A stretch of 64,000 nucleotides of DNA from Brucella anthropi_A (GTDB taxonomy: Bacteria; Pseudomonadota; Alphaproteobacteria; Rhizobiales; Rhizobiaceae): the NCBI RefSeq assembly GCF_046630315.1, contig NZ_LQBD01000016.1:15703-79702 (forward strand). The letters are read 5' to 3'. Positions 46,481 to 55,120 of this stretch are shown here, piece after piece (positions within the stretch are counted from its first letter, which is position 1; every line of letters starts with the position of its first letter). The position numbers and the translations under genes are program-made. The notes under the pieces are model-generated. The model was given only the letters and a program-made list of their open reading frames with translations, ran no database searches and was not told where the DNA came from.

Positions 46481-46646
46481 AATGCACGGCATATTGGCGC
46501 AGTCGGGGCCATGGGTGCGGTCATGGTTGAAACTGTTTGCAGAACGCCGTATCTGCCATTTCGAGTTTATTTGCGTTTTCCGCCGAAGCGGTGACGAATG
46601 CTGAAGATAAAGATCGCGCGAGACTTGCGCGCTTCAAGGACTAAAA

Positions 46647-46970
46647 ATGACGAAGATCGTATTTCTATCAGCCGATGGCGCGACCCGGACCGAAGTTGAA
46701 GCCGATAATGGGTCCAGCGTGATGGAAGCCGCCATTCGCAACGGCATTCCCGGTATCGACGCGGAATGCGGCGGTGCCTGCGCCTGTGCGACCTGCCACG
46801 TCTATGTGGACGAGGACTGGACCGACACTGTCGGCGGACCCGACGCTATGGAGGAGGACATGCTGGATTTTGCCTATGAAGTTCGCCCGACCTCACGGCT
46901 TTCCTGTCAGATTCGCGTATCTGACGATCTTGACGGTCTTGTCGTGCAGGTGCCGGAGCGCCAGAACTAG
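46647..46970 (+). CDS. Adrenodoxin-type 2Fe-2S ferredoxin
   Basis: A 107-residue electron carrier. The cluster ligands are visible in AECGGACACATCHVYVDEDW (three Cys plus the family spacing C-x5-C-x2-C) and a fourth Cys in TSRLSCQI. It resembles the ferredoxin that serves P450 or Fe-S assembly systems. The next gene encodes an FNR-like flavoprotein, a natural partner. The stop codon TAG 46968-46970 is also the first base triplet of a dispersed repeat. Confidence 0.92.
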   Translation: MTKIVFLSADGATRTEVEADNGSSVMEAAIRNGIPGIDAECGGACACATCHVYVDEDWTDTVGGPDAMEEDMLDFAYEVRPTSRLSCQIRVSDDLDGLVVQVPERQN

Positions 46971-47068
46971 AGCCTTTCCTGTTTTGATCGAGGCATTGGA
47001 AATGCTCTGTCTGTTTTTCCCGCATGTCTTTATCCCGAAGCCGGTTCCCGCTTTCGGGAGACATGCTA
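46968..47068. repeat. Intergenic repeat element, copy C (related type)
   Basis: About 101 bases starting TAGAGCCTTTCC at the ferredoxin stop, then GGAAATGCTCT, then an inverted repeat GCATGTCT ... AGACATGC with inner CCCGAA / TTCGGG arms. It shares the TAGAGC start and the GGAAATGCTCT part with copies A and B but has a different second half, as in mosaic repeats. Confidence 0.7.
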
Positions 47069-47086
47069 AAAAGAGATGATAATGCG

Positions 47087-47677
47087 ATGGGGGAGAAACG
47101 GCAGAGCGATATTGTGATTATCGGCTGCGAGCCCGTCGCGCTCTTTTCGGTTTTTCAGCTTGGCCTTTTTGGTTTCAGGTGCCATCTCATCGATGCCCGT
47201 GACCGACCGGGCGGGCAATGCACGGTGCTCTATGCCGACAAGCCGATTTATGATGTGCCCGGATTCCCCGAAATCCTGGGTGAAGAACTGATTGAACGGC
47301 TCCTCACGCAGATCAAGCCATATAGTCCCGTTTTCCATTTCAACCAGATCGCGGAAAGTGTTTCCGTTGGTGCCGAAGGCGTTGCGGTTCGCACCCGCGA
47401 TGGCAATCGGCTGGAGGCCGGAGCCGCGGTGATCGTATCGGGTCTCGGTGCGTTCACAGGGGATGGCCAAGTGATGCGTCCTGATCCGCTGGCCGGGCTT
47501 TCACTATTGAAGACCGGAAATATGCTTGCCGTGAACCCCGAGACCTTCAGAACCTCAAGTCCGAAGGTCTATGCTATCGGGGATGCCTGTCACTATCCGG
47601 GAAAACTGAAGCTGATCCTGTCGGGCTTTCACGAAGCGGCATTGATGACACAGGCCATACGGCGCGAATTGGGATAG
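47087..47677 (+). CDS. FNR-like FAD protein lacking the central NADPH domain
   Basis: A 196-residue flavoprotein. Its two halves match the FAD-binding parts of the thioredoxin-reductase-like ferredoxin-NADP reductases. The first half includes SDIVIIGCEPVALFSVFQLG and GGQCTVLYADKPIYDVPGFP. The second half includes KVYAIGDACHYPGKLKLILSGF. Normal members are about 340 residues. Here the central NADPH-binding Rossmann domain (about 115-120 residues) is absent: the chain passes from VIVSGLGAFTGDGQ directly to LLKTGNMLAVNPETFRTS. The dinucleotide motif GAGPVG is changed to GCEPVA. ATG 47087 follows AAGAGA. It may be a decayed reductase or an adapted ferredoxin partner. Confidence 0.8.
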   Translation: MGEKRQSDIVIIGCEPVALFSVFQLGLFGFRCHLIDARDRPGGQCTVLYADKPIYDVPGFPEILGEELIERLLTQIKPYSPVFHFNQIAESVSVGAEGVAVRTRDGNRLEAGAAVIVSGLGAFTGDGQVMRPDPLAGLSLLKTGNMLAVNPETFRTSSPKVYAIGDACHYPGKLKLILSGFHEAALMTQAIRRELG

Positions 47678-47682
47678 TTCCG

Positions 47683-48309
47683 CTATTGCTGCCTGGAAGC
47701 CTGCTGGGCGCGCTCCATGCGATAGGTCAGCAAACGCGCGAAACGGTTTTCGAAATTGATCGTTTCGACCCGGTCAAACCGTTGCTGTTCCTTGTCGTGC
47801 GCTTCCATAAGCCGTGCAGTCACCTTGTCTATGTCGGCACGCAATGCCGCACAATCCGGGCGGGTGCGCAGGCCGCGAATTTCCCGCTCCATCTCGCTTG
47901 CAAAACTGCGCGCGATGACAATATGGCTTTCTTCGTGGCGGCGAATATCCTGCAACAGCGTATCCCAGATCAGCGCCAGTTCGGGTGTGGCCTTGCGGCG
48001 CTGTTTCCAGCGGGGCAGGGAAACCTTTGCGTGGACATTGACATAGACATCCTGCACCTTGCAGGCTTTTCCGGGCGCGCGACCGTAACGCACCTTTGCG
48101 TCGAAACGGATTTCCGCGGCGCCTGGATGATGCTGGCCGGTTTTCTTGAGAAAGGGGCCATTGCGGGAAAGAGCCTTGTCAAGGTCGGCTGCCGTCTTGC
48201 CGTTCACATTATAATAGTTGAATTCGCGGAAGATCGCTGCTGCTTCGGCCTGTGGGGCCATGATGGCAAGAACTGCGCCGAGAGCCAGAACCTTCTTTCT
48301 CAAATTCAT
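47683..48309 (-). CDS. DUF922 family protein with HExxH motif
   Basis: A 208-residue exported protein. A signal peptide (VLALGAVLAIMAPQAEA) precedes a putative zinc peptidase domain with the motif HEESHIVIA (HExxH). The middle part (RFDAKVRYGRAPGKACKVQDVYVNVHAKVSLPRW) matches DUF922-type proteins. It is predicted to be periplasmic. Its 3' end is six bases from the FNR-like gene stop (convergent). The start at ATG 48309 is preferred over a longer frame that lacks a ribosome site. Confidence 0.8.
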   Translation of the reverse strand: MNLRKKVLALGAVLAIMAPQAEAAAIFREFNYYNVNGKTAADLDKALSRNGPFLKKTGQHHPGAAEIRFDAKVRYGRAPGKACKVQDVYVNVHAKVSLPRWKQRRKATPELALIWDTLLQDIRRHEESHIVIARSFASEMEREIRGLRTRPDCAALRADIDKVTARLMEAHDKEQQRFDRVETINFENRFARLLTYRMERAQQASRQQ

Positions 48310-48495
48310 GTCCTGGCACCTCTTTCTAAAACCAGTAAGAAATTCGCTTTTTGCTGCCGCGAGCATGGCATGCAATCGTCAAGAGAACTATAACGCCTCT
48401 CACAAAATGACTTCAGGCGGGGTTGGTTGCATCCTCGCCACAATGAAACAACGCATCGGAAATCACGCGGGGAAATGGCACAGGAACATTTCGCT

Positions 48496-49344
48496 ATGAC
48501 GAAAGAATGGCGCCTTGCTCACGGACGAAGCCTTCAATTGGGGGGTAAGTCCGTAATCATGGGCATATTGAACGTCACGCCGGACTCATTTTCCGATGGC
48601 GGTCATCATAATGAGCTGGAAAAGGCCGTTGAAGTGGCTGGCCGGATGCTCGCCGACGGAGCGACGATCATCGATGTGGGCGGAGAATCAACCCGCCCCG
48701 GCGCCGATGCAGTCGATCCCGAAACGGAAATCGCCCGCGTCGTTCCGGTCATCGCGGCATTGGCCGAGGCATATGGTTGCATCATCTCGATCGACACTTA
48801 CCGCGCATCGACGGCACAAGCCGCTGTCAATGCCGGGGCTCACATCGTCAATGACGTCTGGGGCCTGCAACGCGAACCGGAAATCGCCGATGTCGCCAGA
48901 AACAGCGGTGCCGGATTGGTCATCATGCATACGAGCAGGGACCGGCCGGTTCTCGCCGATATCATCGAAGATCAGCTCTCGTTCCTGAATGTTTCCCTGG
49001 ATATAGCGAGAAAGTCCGGCATAGACCCGTCCCATATCGTGCTCGATCCCGGTTTCGGTTTCGGCAAGAACAAGGATGAGGATGTTGCGTTGCTGGCCAG
49101 AGCCGATGAATTGCAGAAATTCGGATTTCCGTTGCTGGTCGGAACGTCGCGCAAACGTTTTATCGGCGGCATGACGGGCAGGGACAATCCGCTCGACCGC
49201 GACATAGGAACGGCGGCAACGTCGGTCGCACTGCGTTTGGCCGGTGCCGACATCTTCCGTGTTCACAATGTCGCTTTTAATAGAGATGCACTTGCCGTTG
49301 CAGATGATATCCTGCAATCCAGACGCAGTGAAAACAGAAAGTGA
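48496..49344 (+). CDS. folP: Dihydropteroate synthase
   Basis: A 282-residue enzyme joining p-aminobenzoate to hydroxymethyldihydropterin pyrophosphate in folate synthesis, the target of sulfonamides. Motifs MGILNVTPDSFSDGG, DVGGESTRPGA, ISIDTYRAS, IVNDVWGL, DPGFGFGKN and GTSRKRFIG are intact. ATG 48496 (AGGAAC 8 bases upstream) is preferred to ATG 48475, where the ribosome site would be too close. It begins the folP-folB-folK cluster. Confidence 0.95.
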   Translation: MTKEWRLAHGRSLQLGGKSVIMGILNVTPDSFSDGGHHNELEKAVEVAGRMLADGATIIDVGGESTRPGADAVDPETEIARVVPVIAALAEAYGCIISIDTYRASTAQAAVNAGAHIVNDVWGLQREPEIADVARNSGAGLVIMHTSRDRPVLADIIEDQLSFLNVSLDIARKSGIDPSHIVLDPGFGFGKNKDEDVALLARADELQKFGFPLLVGTSRKRFIGGMTGRDNPLDRDIGTAATSVALRLAGADIFRVHNVAFNRDALAVADDILQSRRSENRK

Positions 49345-49348
49345 AGCC

Positions 49349-49708
49349 GTGTATACGATCCGAATGATGAATTGCGCATTTTTCGCGCACCACGGCGTTT
49401 TCGATGAAGAGCACAAGCTTGGACAGCGCTTTTACGTCGATGCCGTTCTGGATGTCGATCCGGGAAATGCGCTGGAAAATGACGATATCGATGGAACCGT
49501 ACATTACGGTATCGCTTTCGCCGTCATTCAGGACATTATCACCGGCCGTCAGCGCTATCTGATCGAGACGCTGGCTCTTGATGTCGCCAAAGCACTGACT
49601 GCCCGGTTTCCGCAGGTAAGGCGCGCGGAAATTACCGTTCGCAAGCCGAACGCACCGGTTCCGGGTGTGTTGGATCATGTTGAAGTGACCGTGGTTTATC
49701 CGCAGTGA
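49349..49708 (+). CDS. folB: Dihydroneopterin aldolase
   Basis: A 119-residue folate enzyme that cleaves dihydroneopterin to hydroxymethyldihydropterin. The family pattern is AHHGVFDEEHKLGQRFYVDAVL, with a conserved Glu in the LIETLALDVAKAL region and the C-terminal EITVRKPNAPVPGVLDHVEV. GTG 49349 is four bases after the folP stop; no ATG fits the family N-terminus. Its stop overlaps the folK start. Confidence 0.9.
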   Translation: MYTIRMMNCAFFAHHGVFDEEHKLGQRFYVDAVLDVDPGNALENDDIDGTVHYGIAFAVIQDIITGRQRYLIETLALDVAKALTARFPQVRRAEITVRKPNAPVPGVLDHVEVTVVYPQ

Positions 49709-50235
49709 CTTCAGGCAGGCAGTATCGCGCCTGGCTGGGGCTTGGCGGAAATATTGACGATCCCGTCGCTTCGATGGGCAAGGCCCTGCGTATCCTGAAC
49801 GAACGGACGGATACAAACGTGGTCGCGGTTTCGCCGGTCTATCGCACGCCGCCATGGGGAAAGACGGATCAGGCGTGGTTTCACAATGCCTGTGCAGAAA
49901 TCGAAACTGCGTTGCAGCCATTGGAGTTGATAACAACCTGTCTCGACGTCGAGCGGTCTCTGAAGCGCGTCCGCCTTGAGCGGTGGGGACCACGCATCAT
50001 CGATATCGACATATTGGCAATGCAGGACGAGGCCGGACAGGCCATGAACATGGCGGGTCCTGCTCTGGAGCTTCCGCATCCACGCATGCACGAACGGGCT
50101 TTTGTTCTGGTGCCCTTGAACGATATCGCGCCGTCTCTCGAAATTGCAGGCAGGACGGTGGCGGGCTGGACCGCCGAAATCGAACGATCCGGAATAGAAA
50201 AAGCCCGCACGGATGCGGGCTGGTGGCGGGCGTAA
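49705..50235 (+). CDS. folK: 2-amino-4-hydroxy-6-hydroxymethyldihydropteridine diphosphokinase (HPPK)
   Basis: A 176-residue kinase that activates the pterin for folP. The GLGGNIDDP motif is near the N-terminus, and PRIIDIDILAM with LPHPRMHERAFVLVPL are characteristic. GTG 49705 overlaps the folB stop by four bases. The terminal 25 bases of the coding sequence hold a hairpin that can terminate the opposite-strand gene. Confidence 0.93.
   Translation: MTSGRQYRAWLGLGGNIDDPVASMGKALRILNERTDTNVVAVSPVYRTPPWGKTDQAWFHNACAEIETALQPLELITTCLDVERSLKRVRLERWGPRIIDIDILAMQDEAGQAMNMAGPALELPHPRMHERAFVLVPLNDIAPSLEIAGRTVAGWTAEIERSGIEKARTDAGWWRA
50197..50221 (-). terminator. Intrinsic terminator inside the folK 3' end
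   Basis: Stem AGCCCGCA / TGCGGGCT with a 4-base loop; on the minus strand it is followed by a T-run. It serves the minus-strand gene at 50244 while also coding for the last residues of FolK. Confidence 0.65.
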
Positions 50236-50243
50236 AACTCGCG

Positions 50244-50777
50244 TCAATTCTTGGCGATGCTGCCGACGGCGATATTATCGACGCGCTTGAGGCTCATGCC
50301 GATGACGGGAACCAGTTCCTTGTCGACACGAACGGAAACCGTGACGTTCATCGTGTTGGGATCGGAGACACGCGCCAGCATCGCGCCATTGAGCTGCTTG
50401 CGGTTGAGGCCGAAGACAACCTTGTTGCCGCTGACCGAGCCGGATGTCACATCAAGGCCCTTGCCGGCTGCGCCGTCATTGAACTTGCCCGAATAGGCGG
50501 AGCCCACACGCGTCACGGTGGCTTTCATCGGTTGTGAAAAAACGCCGACACGGCATGTGCCGTCAAGCGTCATGCCAACTTCTTCATCCGGTGTCGAACC
50601 AGCGAGATTGCAGACGAATTTCGTGCCCTTGTACTTTCCGGCGACGATTTCACCCGGTCCGGACCATTGGCCTTCGATCGTTTGAAAAAACTGCTTGTCC
50701 TTGTCGGCGGCCAGAACCGGCGCGGCAGAAAATGACACGGGCAGCAGCGTCAGGCAGGCGGCGATGCAATTTCTCAT
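50244..50777 (-). CDS. Secreted hypothetical protein
   Basis: A 177-residue exported protein. The signal peptide ends near APVLAAD. The mature part contains QTIEGQWSGPGEIVAGKYKGTKF and a repeated G/V/S beta-strand pattern (GLDVTSGSVSGNKVVFGLNRKQ), suggesting a small beta-barrel or lipocalin-like fold. No named family is recognised. The start at ATG 50777 follows GAGCTGAAT. It is convergent with folK. Confidence 0.78.
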   Translation of the reverse strand: MRNCIAACLTLLPVSFSAAPVLAADKDKQFFQTIEGQWSGPGEIVAGKYKGTKFVCNLAGSTPDEEVGMTLDGTCRVGVFSQPMKATVTRVGSAYSGKFNDGAAGKGLDVTSGSVSGNKVVFGLNRKQLNGAMLARVSDPNTMNVTVSVRVDKELVPVIGMSLKRVDNIAVGSIAKN

Positions 50778-51021
50778 ATTCAGCTCTGTCCCGGATTCAC
50801 GGCCTTGATCGGACGTCATTCCTAATCGTTGTTTTTCAGCATGTCACGACCAAAAGCTGGTCGCGCCTCGCAAACTGTCGGAAATTCCGACACTGCCATG
50901 GCCGGTCGATGGAAAAAGGCACGATTGAGGGGAGTGTGCCGATGCTCCGATCGCTCGATTCTGGCGCAGATTTCTATCTGCTTATAATCGTCGCGAATGG
51001 TTAATGCTTCGGAAACAATCG

Positions 51022-52104
51022 CTATTTTCCAGAATGCTTCTTGTCGGTCCGTTCTGCGCTGAAGCGCGCGAGATCGCCGATAAAGTCGCCGATGCCGGGG
51101 CGTTTTTCCGCATTGAACGGAAACGGACGCACCACATCCATGGCCGCAATTCCGATACGCGCGGTCATGAGACCGTTGACGACGCCTTCGCCCAGCTTGG
51201 CCGAAAGCCGGGAGGCAAGGCCATGGCCGACAAGCTGCTGGATGACGCTGTCCCCCATGGCCAGGGTTCCCGTCACGGCCAGATGGGCGATGACACGGCG
51301 GGCAAGTTTCATGAAGCCCAGCGTACCGGGGCGTCCACCATAGAGTTGTGAAAGCCGGCGGATCAGCCGCGCCGATTCAAAAATGACATAGCCGATGTCG
51401 ACCAATGCGCGCGGGCTGATTGCGGTGACGATTGAAACGCGTTTTGAGGCATTCAGAATGAGTGCGCGCGCTTCACGGTCGAGGGGGCGGAGGATTTCGG
51501 TTTCGGCAAGCCGGATCAGGTCGCGCCCGTCAATGATATCGTCAGTCAGGCAGTCCAGAAGCTGCCGCCCGCGCGCAGTCTCGGGCAGGCTCGTTGCAAT
51601 TGCGCGCAGCGCGTCGACCGCTTTTCTGGCAGCGGCCATATCGTCGCGTTCTGCCGCGTCGGCGGCATCCTTGCGAAGATGCTGCACGGAAGCGAGACGA
51701 CGGAGCGCGACCAGTTCGCGAATGACGATGGCAATAAAGGCGGCAAGCGCGATTATGGCGACCCCCAATGCCGTCCAGCCCAGCCAGTCCGCACGGGAAA
51801 ACAGTGCCCGGATAAGGTCTTCGGTCCAGATGCCGACGGCAAATGAAACAAGGATGCCAAGTGCACCGAAAAGAATTTTACTGAGCGACCAGCCCTTGCG
51901 TTCCGGTGCTTCAAATGAAGGATCGAGGATTTCCAGTTCCGCCGCCTCGTCTTCGCTCAAGGCAAAAACATCGGGTTGTGCGACAACGGCGTCAAGGTCA
52001 CGCACCGCACGCGGGCGGCGGGGCGCTGCGTCCTCGGTTTCAGGATGGGCGGTGGGCTGGTTTACCGTAAATGATGCTGGTTTGCGCGGCGACTTCTCTG
52101 TCAT
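51022..52104 (-). CDS. YcjF/TIGR01620-family membrane protein
   Basis: A 360-residue inner-membrane protein. Two hydrophobic segments lie near residues 85-130 (ILFGALGILVSFAVGIW and LGWTALGVAIIALAAFIAIV). The C-terminal DUF697-like region (GYVIFESARLIRRLSQLYGGRPGTLGFMKLARRVIAHLAVTG) matches YcjF. YcjF and YcjX occur as a pair, here overlapping by four bases with the P-loop gene upstream. The function is unknown; in enterobacteria the pair is in the phage-shock regulon. Confidence 0.88.
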   Translation of the reverse strand: MTEKSPRKPASFTVNQPTAHPETEDAAPRRPRAVRDLDAVVAQPDVFALSEDEAAELEILDPSFEAPERKGWSLSKILFGALGILVSFAVGIWTEDLIRALFSRADWLGWTALGVAIIALAAFIAIVIRELVALRRLASVQHLRKDAADAAERDDMAAARKAVDALRAIATSLPETARGRQLLDCLTDDIIDGRDLIRLAETEILRPLDREARALILNASKRVSIVTAISPRALVDIGYVIFESARLIRRLSQLYGGRPGTLGFMKLARRVIAHLAVTGTLAMGDSVIQQLVGHGLASRLSAKLGEGVVNGLMTARIGIAAMDVVRPFPFNAEKRPGIGDFIGDLARFSAERTDKKHSGK

Positions 52105-53561
52105 GCGAGACGATCCCCAATCAGAAATTGCAGGGCGCGATCCAGCCTTATATGAGGCAGGGAAAGCGTGATACCTTCGGCGGTACGCTCCAGCCGGGGC
52201 GGGCGAAAACGCACGAAACGGATGGTCGGCTCGTTTTCCGCAAAGGACTGCTCAAAGATTGCATTGGGATTTTTGGGTAAATCTCCGGGAAATATGGCGG
52301 TTTCGGTTTCGCCATCGAATAGCTGGCCGTCGATCTTTTCGCCTTTCAAAGGTGTGCCGACGATGACGGGCAGGGTTTCCCGACCCTGTGTCACGGTCGC
52401 CTCGCGGGTGGCGCGGACTGCGGCCATGGCCAGAACATCAATATCCGCGCCGGAAAAATCGGCGCGCTCGATAGCCCGTTCCACGAGGCGCCGCACGATC
52501 GCTTGCAGACGGTCGTGGCTTTCATGGTGCAGATGATCGGCTTTGGTGGCAGCGACGAGAATGCGCCCGATCCGGCGCTGGATCAGGCCGGTCAGCAGGT
52601 TCGAACGGCCCGGACGGAAGCAGGACAGGATATCGGTGAGGGCGCGTTCCAGATCGGCAACGACCGCGCCGCCCGCATTCATCGCCTGCATGGCATCTAT
52701 AAGCACGATCTGCCGGTCAAGCCGCGCAATATGTTCCCGAAAGAAAGGCTTGATGACATAGGTTTTATAGGCCTCATAGCGCCGTTCCATCATGGCGCCC
52801 AGGGAGCCGGGCTTCAGATCGTCGGGTTTCAGGTCGGGAAGTGGAGCAAATGTCAGGGCAGGTGAGCCTTCGAGATCGCCCGGCATCAGGAAGCGCCCCG
52901 GCGGCAGGGTGGATAAGGCGCGTTCATCCGCCTTGCCCGCCCGCAAATAAGCGGTGAAACATCTGGCCAGATGCTGCGCGGTCAGTTCGTCAGCCTTTTC
53001 GGAAGGGGTAACACGAGCAGCCTCGGCGATCCATGCCTGCGCCAGATCCTTGTGTGTCGGTTCATGGGCCAGGGCAAAGGAATCCGCACTGAATTCGGCA
53101 TAGGATTTGCCAAGCAAGGGCAGGTCGAGCAGCCATTCGCCGGGATAGTCGACAATATCGACCGAGAGCTTGCCGGGCGATAGCCATCGTCCCCAGGCAG
53201 AGGCGGATTCATATTCGATTGTCAGACGCAATTGAGAAATAGCACGGGTGGAATCCGGCCAGATACGCTCGTCGATCAGAGCCGACAGATGCTCTTCATA
53301 CTGAAAGCGCGGAACCGCATCGTCCGGCTGCGGTTCGAGCAGGGCGCGTGAAATGCGGCCGGATTTATAGGCTTCAAACATCGGAAGCCTGCCGCCATGC
53401 AGCATATTGTGAACGAGGGCTGTGATGAAGACCGTCTTGCCTGCGCGAGACAGTCCAGTCACGCCGAGCCGCAACGATGGAGACAAAAGCCCGGTCGCAC
53501 GATCTGCCAGCGTATCGAGTGCGATCTTCGCTTCGTCGCCAATACTTGTCAGCCTAGCCAA
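52101..53561 (-). CDS. YcjX-family P-loop GTPase-like protein
   Basis: A 486-residue nucleotide-binding protein. Walker A is GLSRAGKTVFITALV near residue 35, and the conserved YEYES...VDIVDYPGEWLLDLPLL and IDAMQAMNAGG match the YcjX family, a dynamin-like or GTPase-like group. The gene partner is YcjF, overlapping by four bases. It is cytoplasmic in prediction, with a proposed membrane-stress role based only on context in other bacteria. Confidence 0.9.
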   Translation of the reverse strand: MARLTSIGDEAKIALDTLADRATGLLSPSLRLGVTGLSRAGKTVFITALVHNMLHGGRLPMFEAYKSGRISRALLEPQPDDAVPRFQYEEHLSALIDERIWPDSTRAISQLRLTIEYESASAWGRWLSPGKLSVDIVDYPGEWLLDLPLLGKSYAEFSADSFALAHEPTHKDLAQAWIAEAARVTPSEKADELTAQHLARCFTAYLRAGKADERALSTLPPGRFLMPGDLEGSPALTFAPLPDLKPDDLKPGSLGAMMERRYEAYKTYVIKPFFREHIARLDRQIVLIDAMQAMNAGGAVVADLERALTDILSCFRPGRSNLLTGLIQRRIGRILVAATKADHLHHESHDRLQAIVRRLVERAIERADFSGADIDVLAMAAVRATREATVTQGRETLPVIVGTPLKGEKIDGQLFDGETETAIFPGDLPKNPNAIFEQSFAENEPTIRFVRFRPPRLERTAEGITLSLPHIRLDRALQFLIGDRLA

Positions 53562-53653
53562 TTATCCCTCGCCGCATCCAGTGGTCTGTCAGCGCTATAG
53601 ATAGGGTCGCGTCTGTCGTCTTGGCAAGGAATGTCGCTGCACTTACGGAAAAT

Positions 53654-54154
53654 CTACCGGGGCAGCACGAAACGTTCGAGATAACCGGCGCCGGGCTCAA
53701 GCGCGTCCAACAAATCCGGAAACGTGATATTCGCCAGTGCGGCGGTTGGAAAACCTGCACGAAGTTTCAGAAGGCCGTCCTTGTTGCCATCGCCGCATAA
53801 GGCTAGCGCCAGATCCTCGATGCTGGGATTGTGCCCGACGAGCATGAGCGTCGGCACGTCGCCATGTCTGCGTATCGCTTGCATATAGTCGGCCGCACCG
53901 CCGCCATAGATCGTATCGTCAATAATAGTCTCGACCCCGATACCAAGACGTTCAACTATGCCATAGGCAGTTTGCCTGGTTCGACATGAACCGGACAGTA
54001 CAACCAGATCAGGATAAAGGTCGATTGACTTCATTGCCCTTGCAAGCCGGTCGAGCGAAGCCTTTCCTTCCTGATCCAGAGGGCGGTCGAAATCCTTCAT
54101 TCCGGGTTTTGCCCACATGGCCTTGGCATGTCTCAGGAGAAGCAAACGACTCAT
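53654..54154 (-). CDS. sixA: Histidine phosphatase, SixA-like
   Basis: A 166-residue protein of the phosphoglycerate-mutase/histidine-phosphatase superfamily. The phosphohistidine motif LLRHAKA begins at residue 6, and the second catalytic His is in MLVGHNPSIEDLAL. SixA removes phosphoryl groups from histidine phosphotransfer proteins in E. coli; which protein is targeted here is unknown. The start at 54154 follows GGAACG; a longer start exists. It is near cckA but not in its operon. Confidence 0.82.
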   Translation of the reverse strand: MSRLLLLRHAKAMWAKPGMKDFDRPLDQEGKASLDRLARAMKSIDLYPDLVVLSGSCRTRQTAYGIVERLGIGVETIIDDTIYGGGAADYMQAIRRHGDVPTLMLVGHNPSIEDLALALCGDGNKDGLLKLRAGFPTAALANITFPDLLDALEPGAGYLERFVLPR

Positions 54155-54543
54155 CTGTAACGTTCCAAATTGCATATTCCCGGCGATTCTTGCCATATTT
54201 CGAGCGCAAATGCGCGCCGCCCACGCTTATAATCGCGATTTTTTGATCCCTGTGAGCACTATTCACAGCTGAAATCTGCCTAATTGTTAGGCTGGTTATG
54301 CGCGCTGGGGTTGATATCCGGCTCGCTCGAAACCTCTGGGCTGTTTAGATGTAATTGTTTGAAGTCATTCTGAAAGTCTAAAGGGTGATTTTTCGCATCC
54401 GAACTGGATTTGCTTAATTTTAATGCAAAATCATACAAAATTGATGCACTAAAAAGTAGTGAAGTACGCTTGTTTGATGTTGTGTCCTTGTTGCGTTGGA
54501 ACTATATAACCGCTCGCGTCTCCTAGATGTGGGGTAATTCAGA
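54155..54543. other. AT-rich intergenic region upstream of dksA
   Basis: About 390 bases between sixA and dksA, markedly AT-rich around 54400-54470. Apart from a sigma70-type promoter (54480-54508) nothing is recognised, and no tRNA or small RNA fold is seen by eye. Confidence 0.5.
54480..54508 (+). promoter_or_regulatory. Candidate sigma70 promoter of dksA
   Basis: TTGTGT (54480-54485), a 17-base spacer and TATATA (54503-54508) precede dksA by 35 bases. The spacing is optimal. This is a pattern match, not a mapped start. Confidence 0.5.
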
Positions 54544-54960
54544 ATGAGTGAATTGATTGACCTTGACTATAGGCCCACTGAAGACGAGCCGTTCATGAAT
54601 GAGCGGCAGAAGTCTTACTTCCGCGCGAAACTGATCGCGTGGAAGAATGATATTCTGCGAGAAGCGCGCGAAACGCTTGAAGCGCTACAGCAGGAAAACG
54701 CCAACCATCCCGACCTGGCGGACAGGGCATCCTCCGAAACGGATCGGGCAATCGAGCTACGGGCTCGCGACAGACAGCGCAAATTGATATCCAAAATCGA
54801 CGCAGCACTGAGCCGCATCGACGAGGGAACATACGGCTTCTGCGAGGAAACGGGAGAACCTATCAGCTTGAAGCGGCTTGATGCGCGTCCGATCGCTACG
54901 CTATCCATCGAAGCGCAGGAGCGCCACGAGCGTCGTGAGAAGGTCTATCGCGACGATTAG
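54544..54960 (+). CDS. dksA: RNA polymerase-binding protein DksA (cysteine-poor type)
   Basis: A 138-residue coiled-coil transcription factor. The N-terminal coiled coil includes the acidic tip (about residues 60-70). The C-terminal zinc-finger region has only one cysteine (Cys100), so the usual CxxC-X17-CxxC is CxxT-X17-SxxA. Non-classical cysteine-poor DksA proteins are known in alphaproteobacteria and are less sensitive to oxidation. DksA with ppGpp adjusts rRNA and stress gene transcription. The TAG stop is followed by AGC, as for other genes ending at repeats. Confidence 0.92.
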   Translation: MSELIDLDYRPTEDEPFMNERQKSYFRAKLIAWKNDILREARETLEALQQENANHPDLADRASSETDRAIELRARDRQRKLISKIDAALSRIDEGTYGFCEETGEPISLKRLDARPIATLSIEAQERHERREKVYRDD

Positions 54961-55063
54961 AGCCTGAACGCTTTGATTTATAGCATCTTCGGTCGCGCCT
55001 TTCAAAGATCGGTCTGGTTTTTGGGGGCCACGCGACAAGCATCGAGACGGTTTGAAAAATTTG

Positions 55064-55093
55064 CAGGCTGCGGTTTCCGCAGCCTGTTTTCTT
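55064..55093 (+). terminator. Intrinsic terminator after dksA
   Basis: A perfect 10-bp stem CAGGCTGCGG / CCGCAGCCTG with a TTT loop, followed by a T-rich tail. Confidence 0.85.
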
Positions 55094-55120
55094 ATTGAGG
55101 GACAAGGTTTGGCGGAAATG

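Larger units (their letters stand above)
46015..46646. other. Intergenic region upstream of the GPR-like gene and ferredoxin
   Basis: About 630 bases. It contains a CtrA-like motif at 46151-46166, a doubtful 83-codon ORF at 46229, and otherwise nothing recognisable. It must hold the promoters of the divergent GPR-like and ferredoxin genes. Confidence 0.5.
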
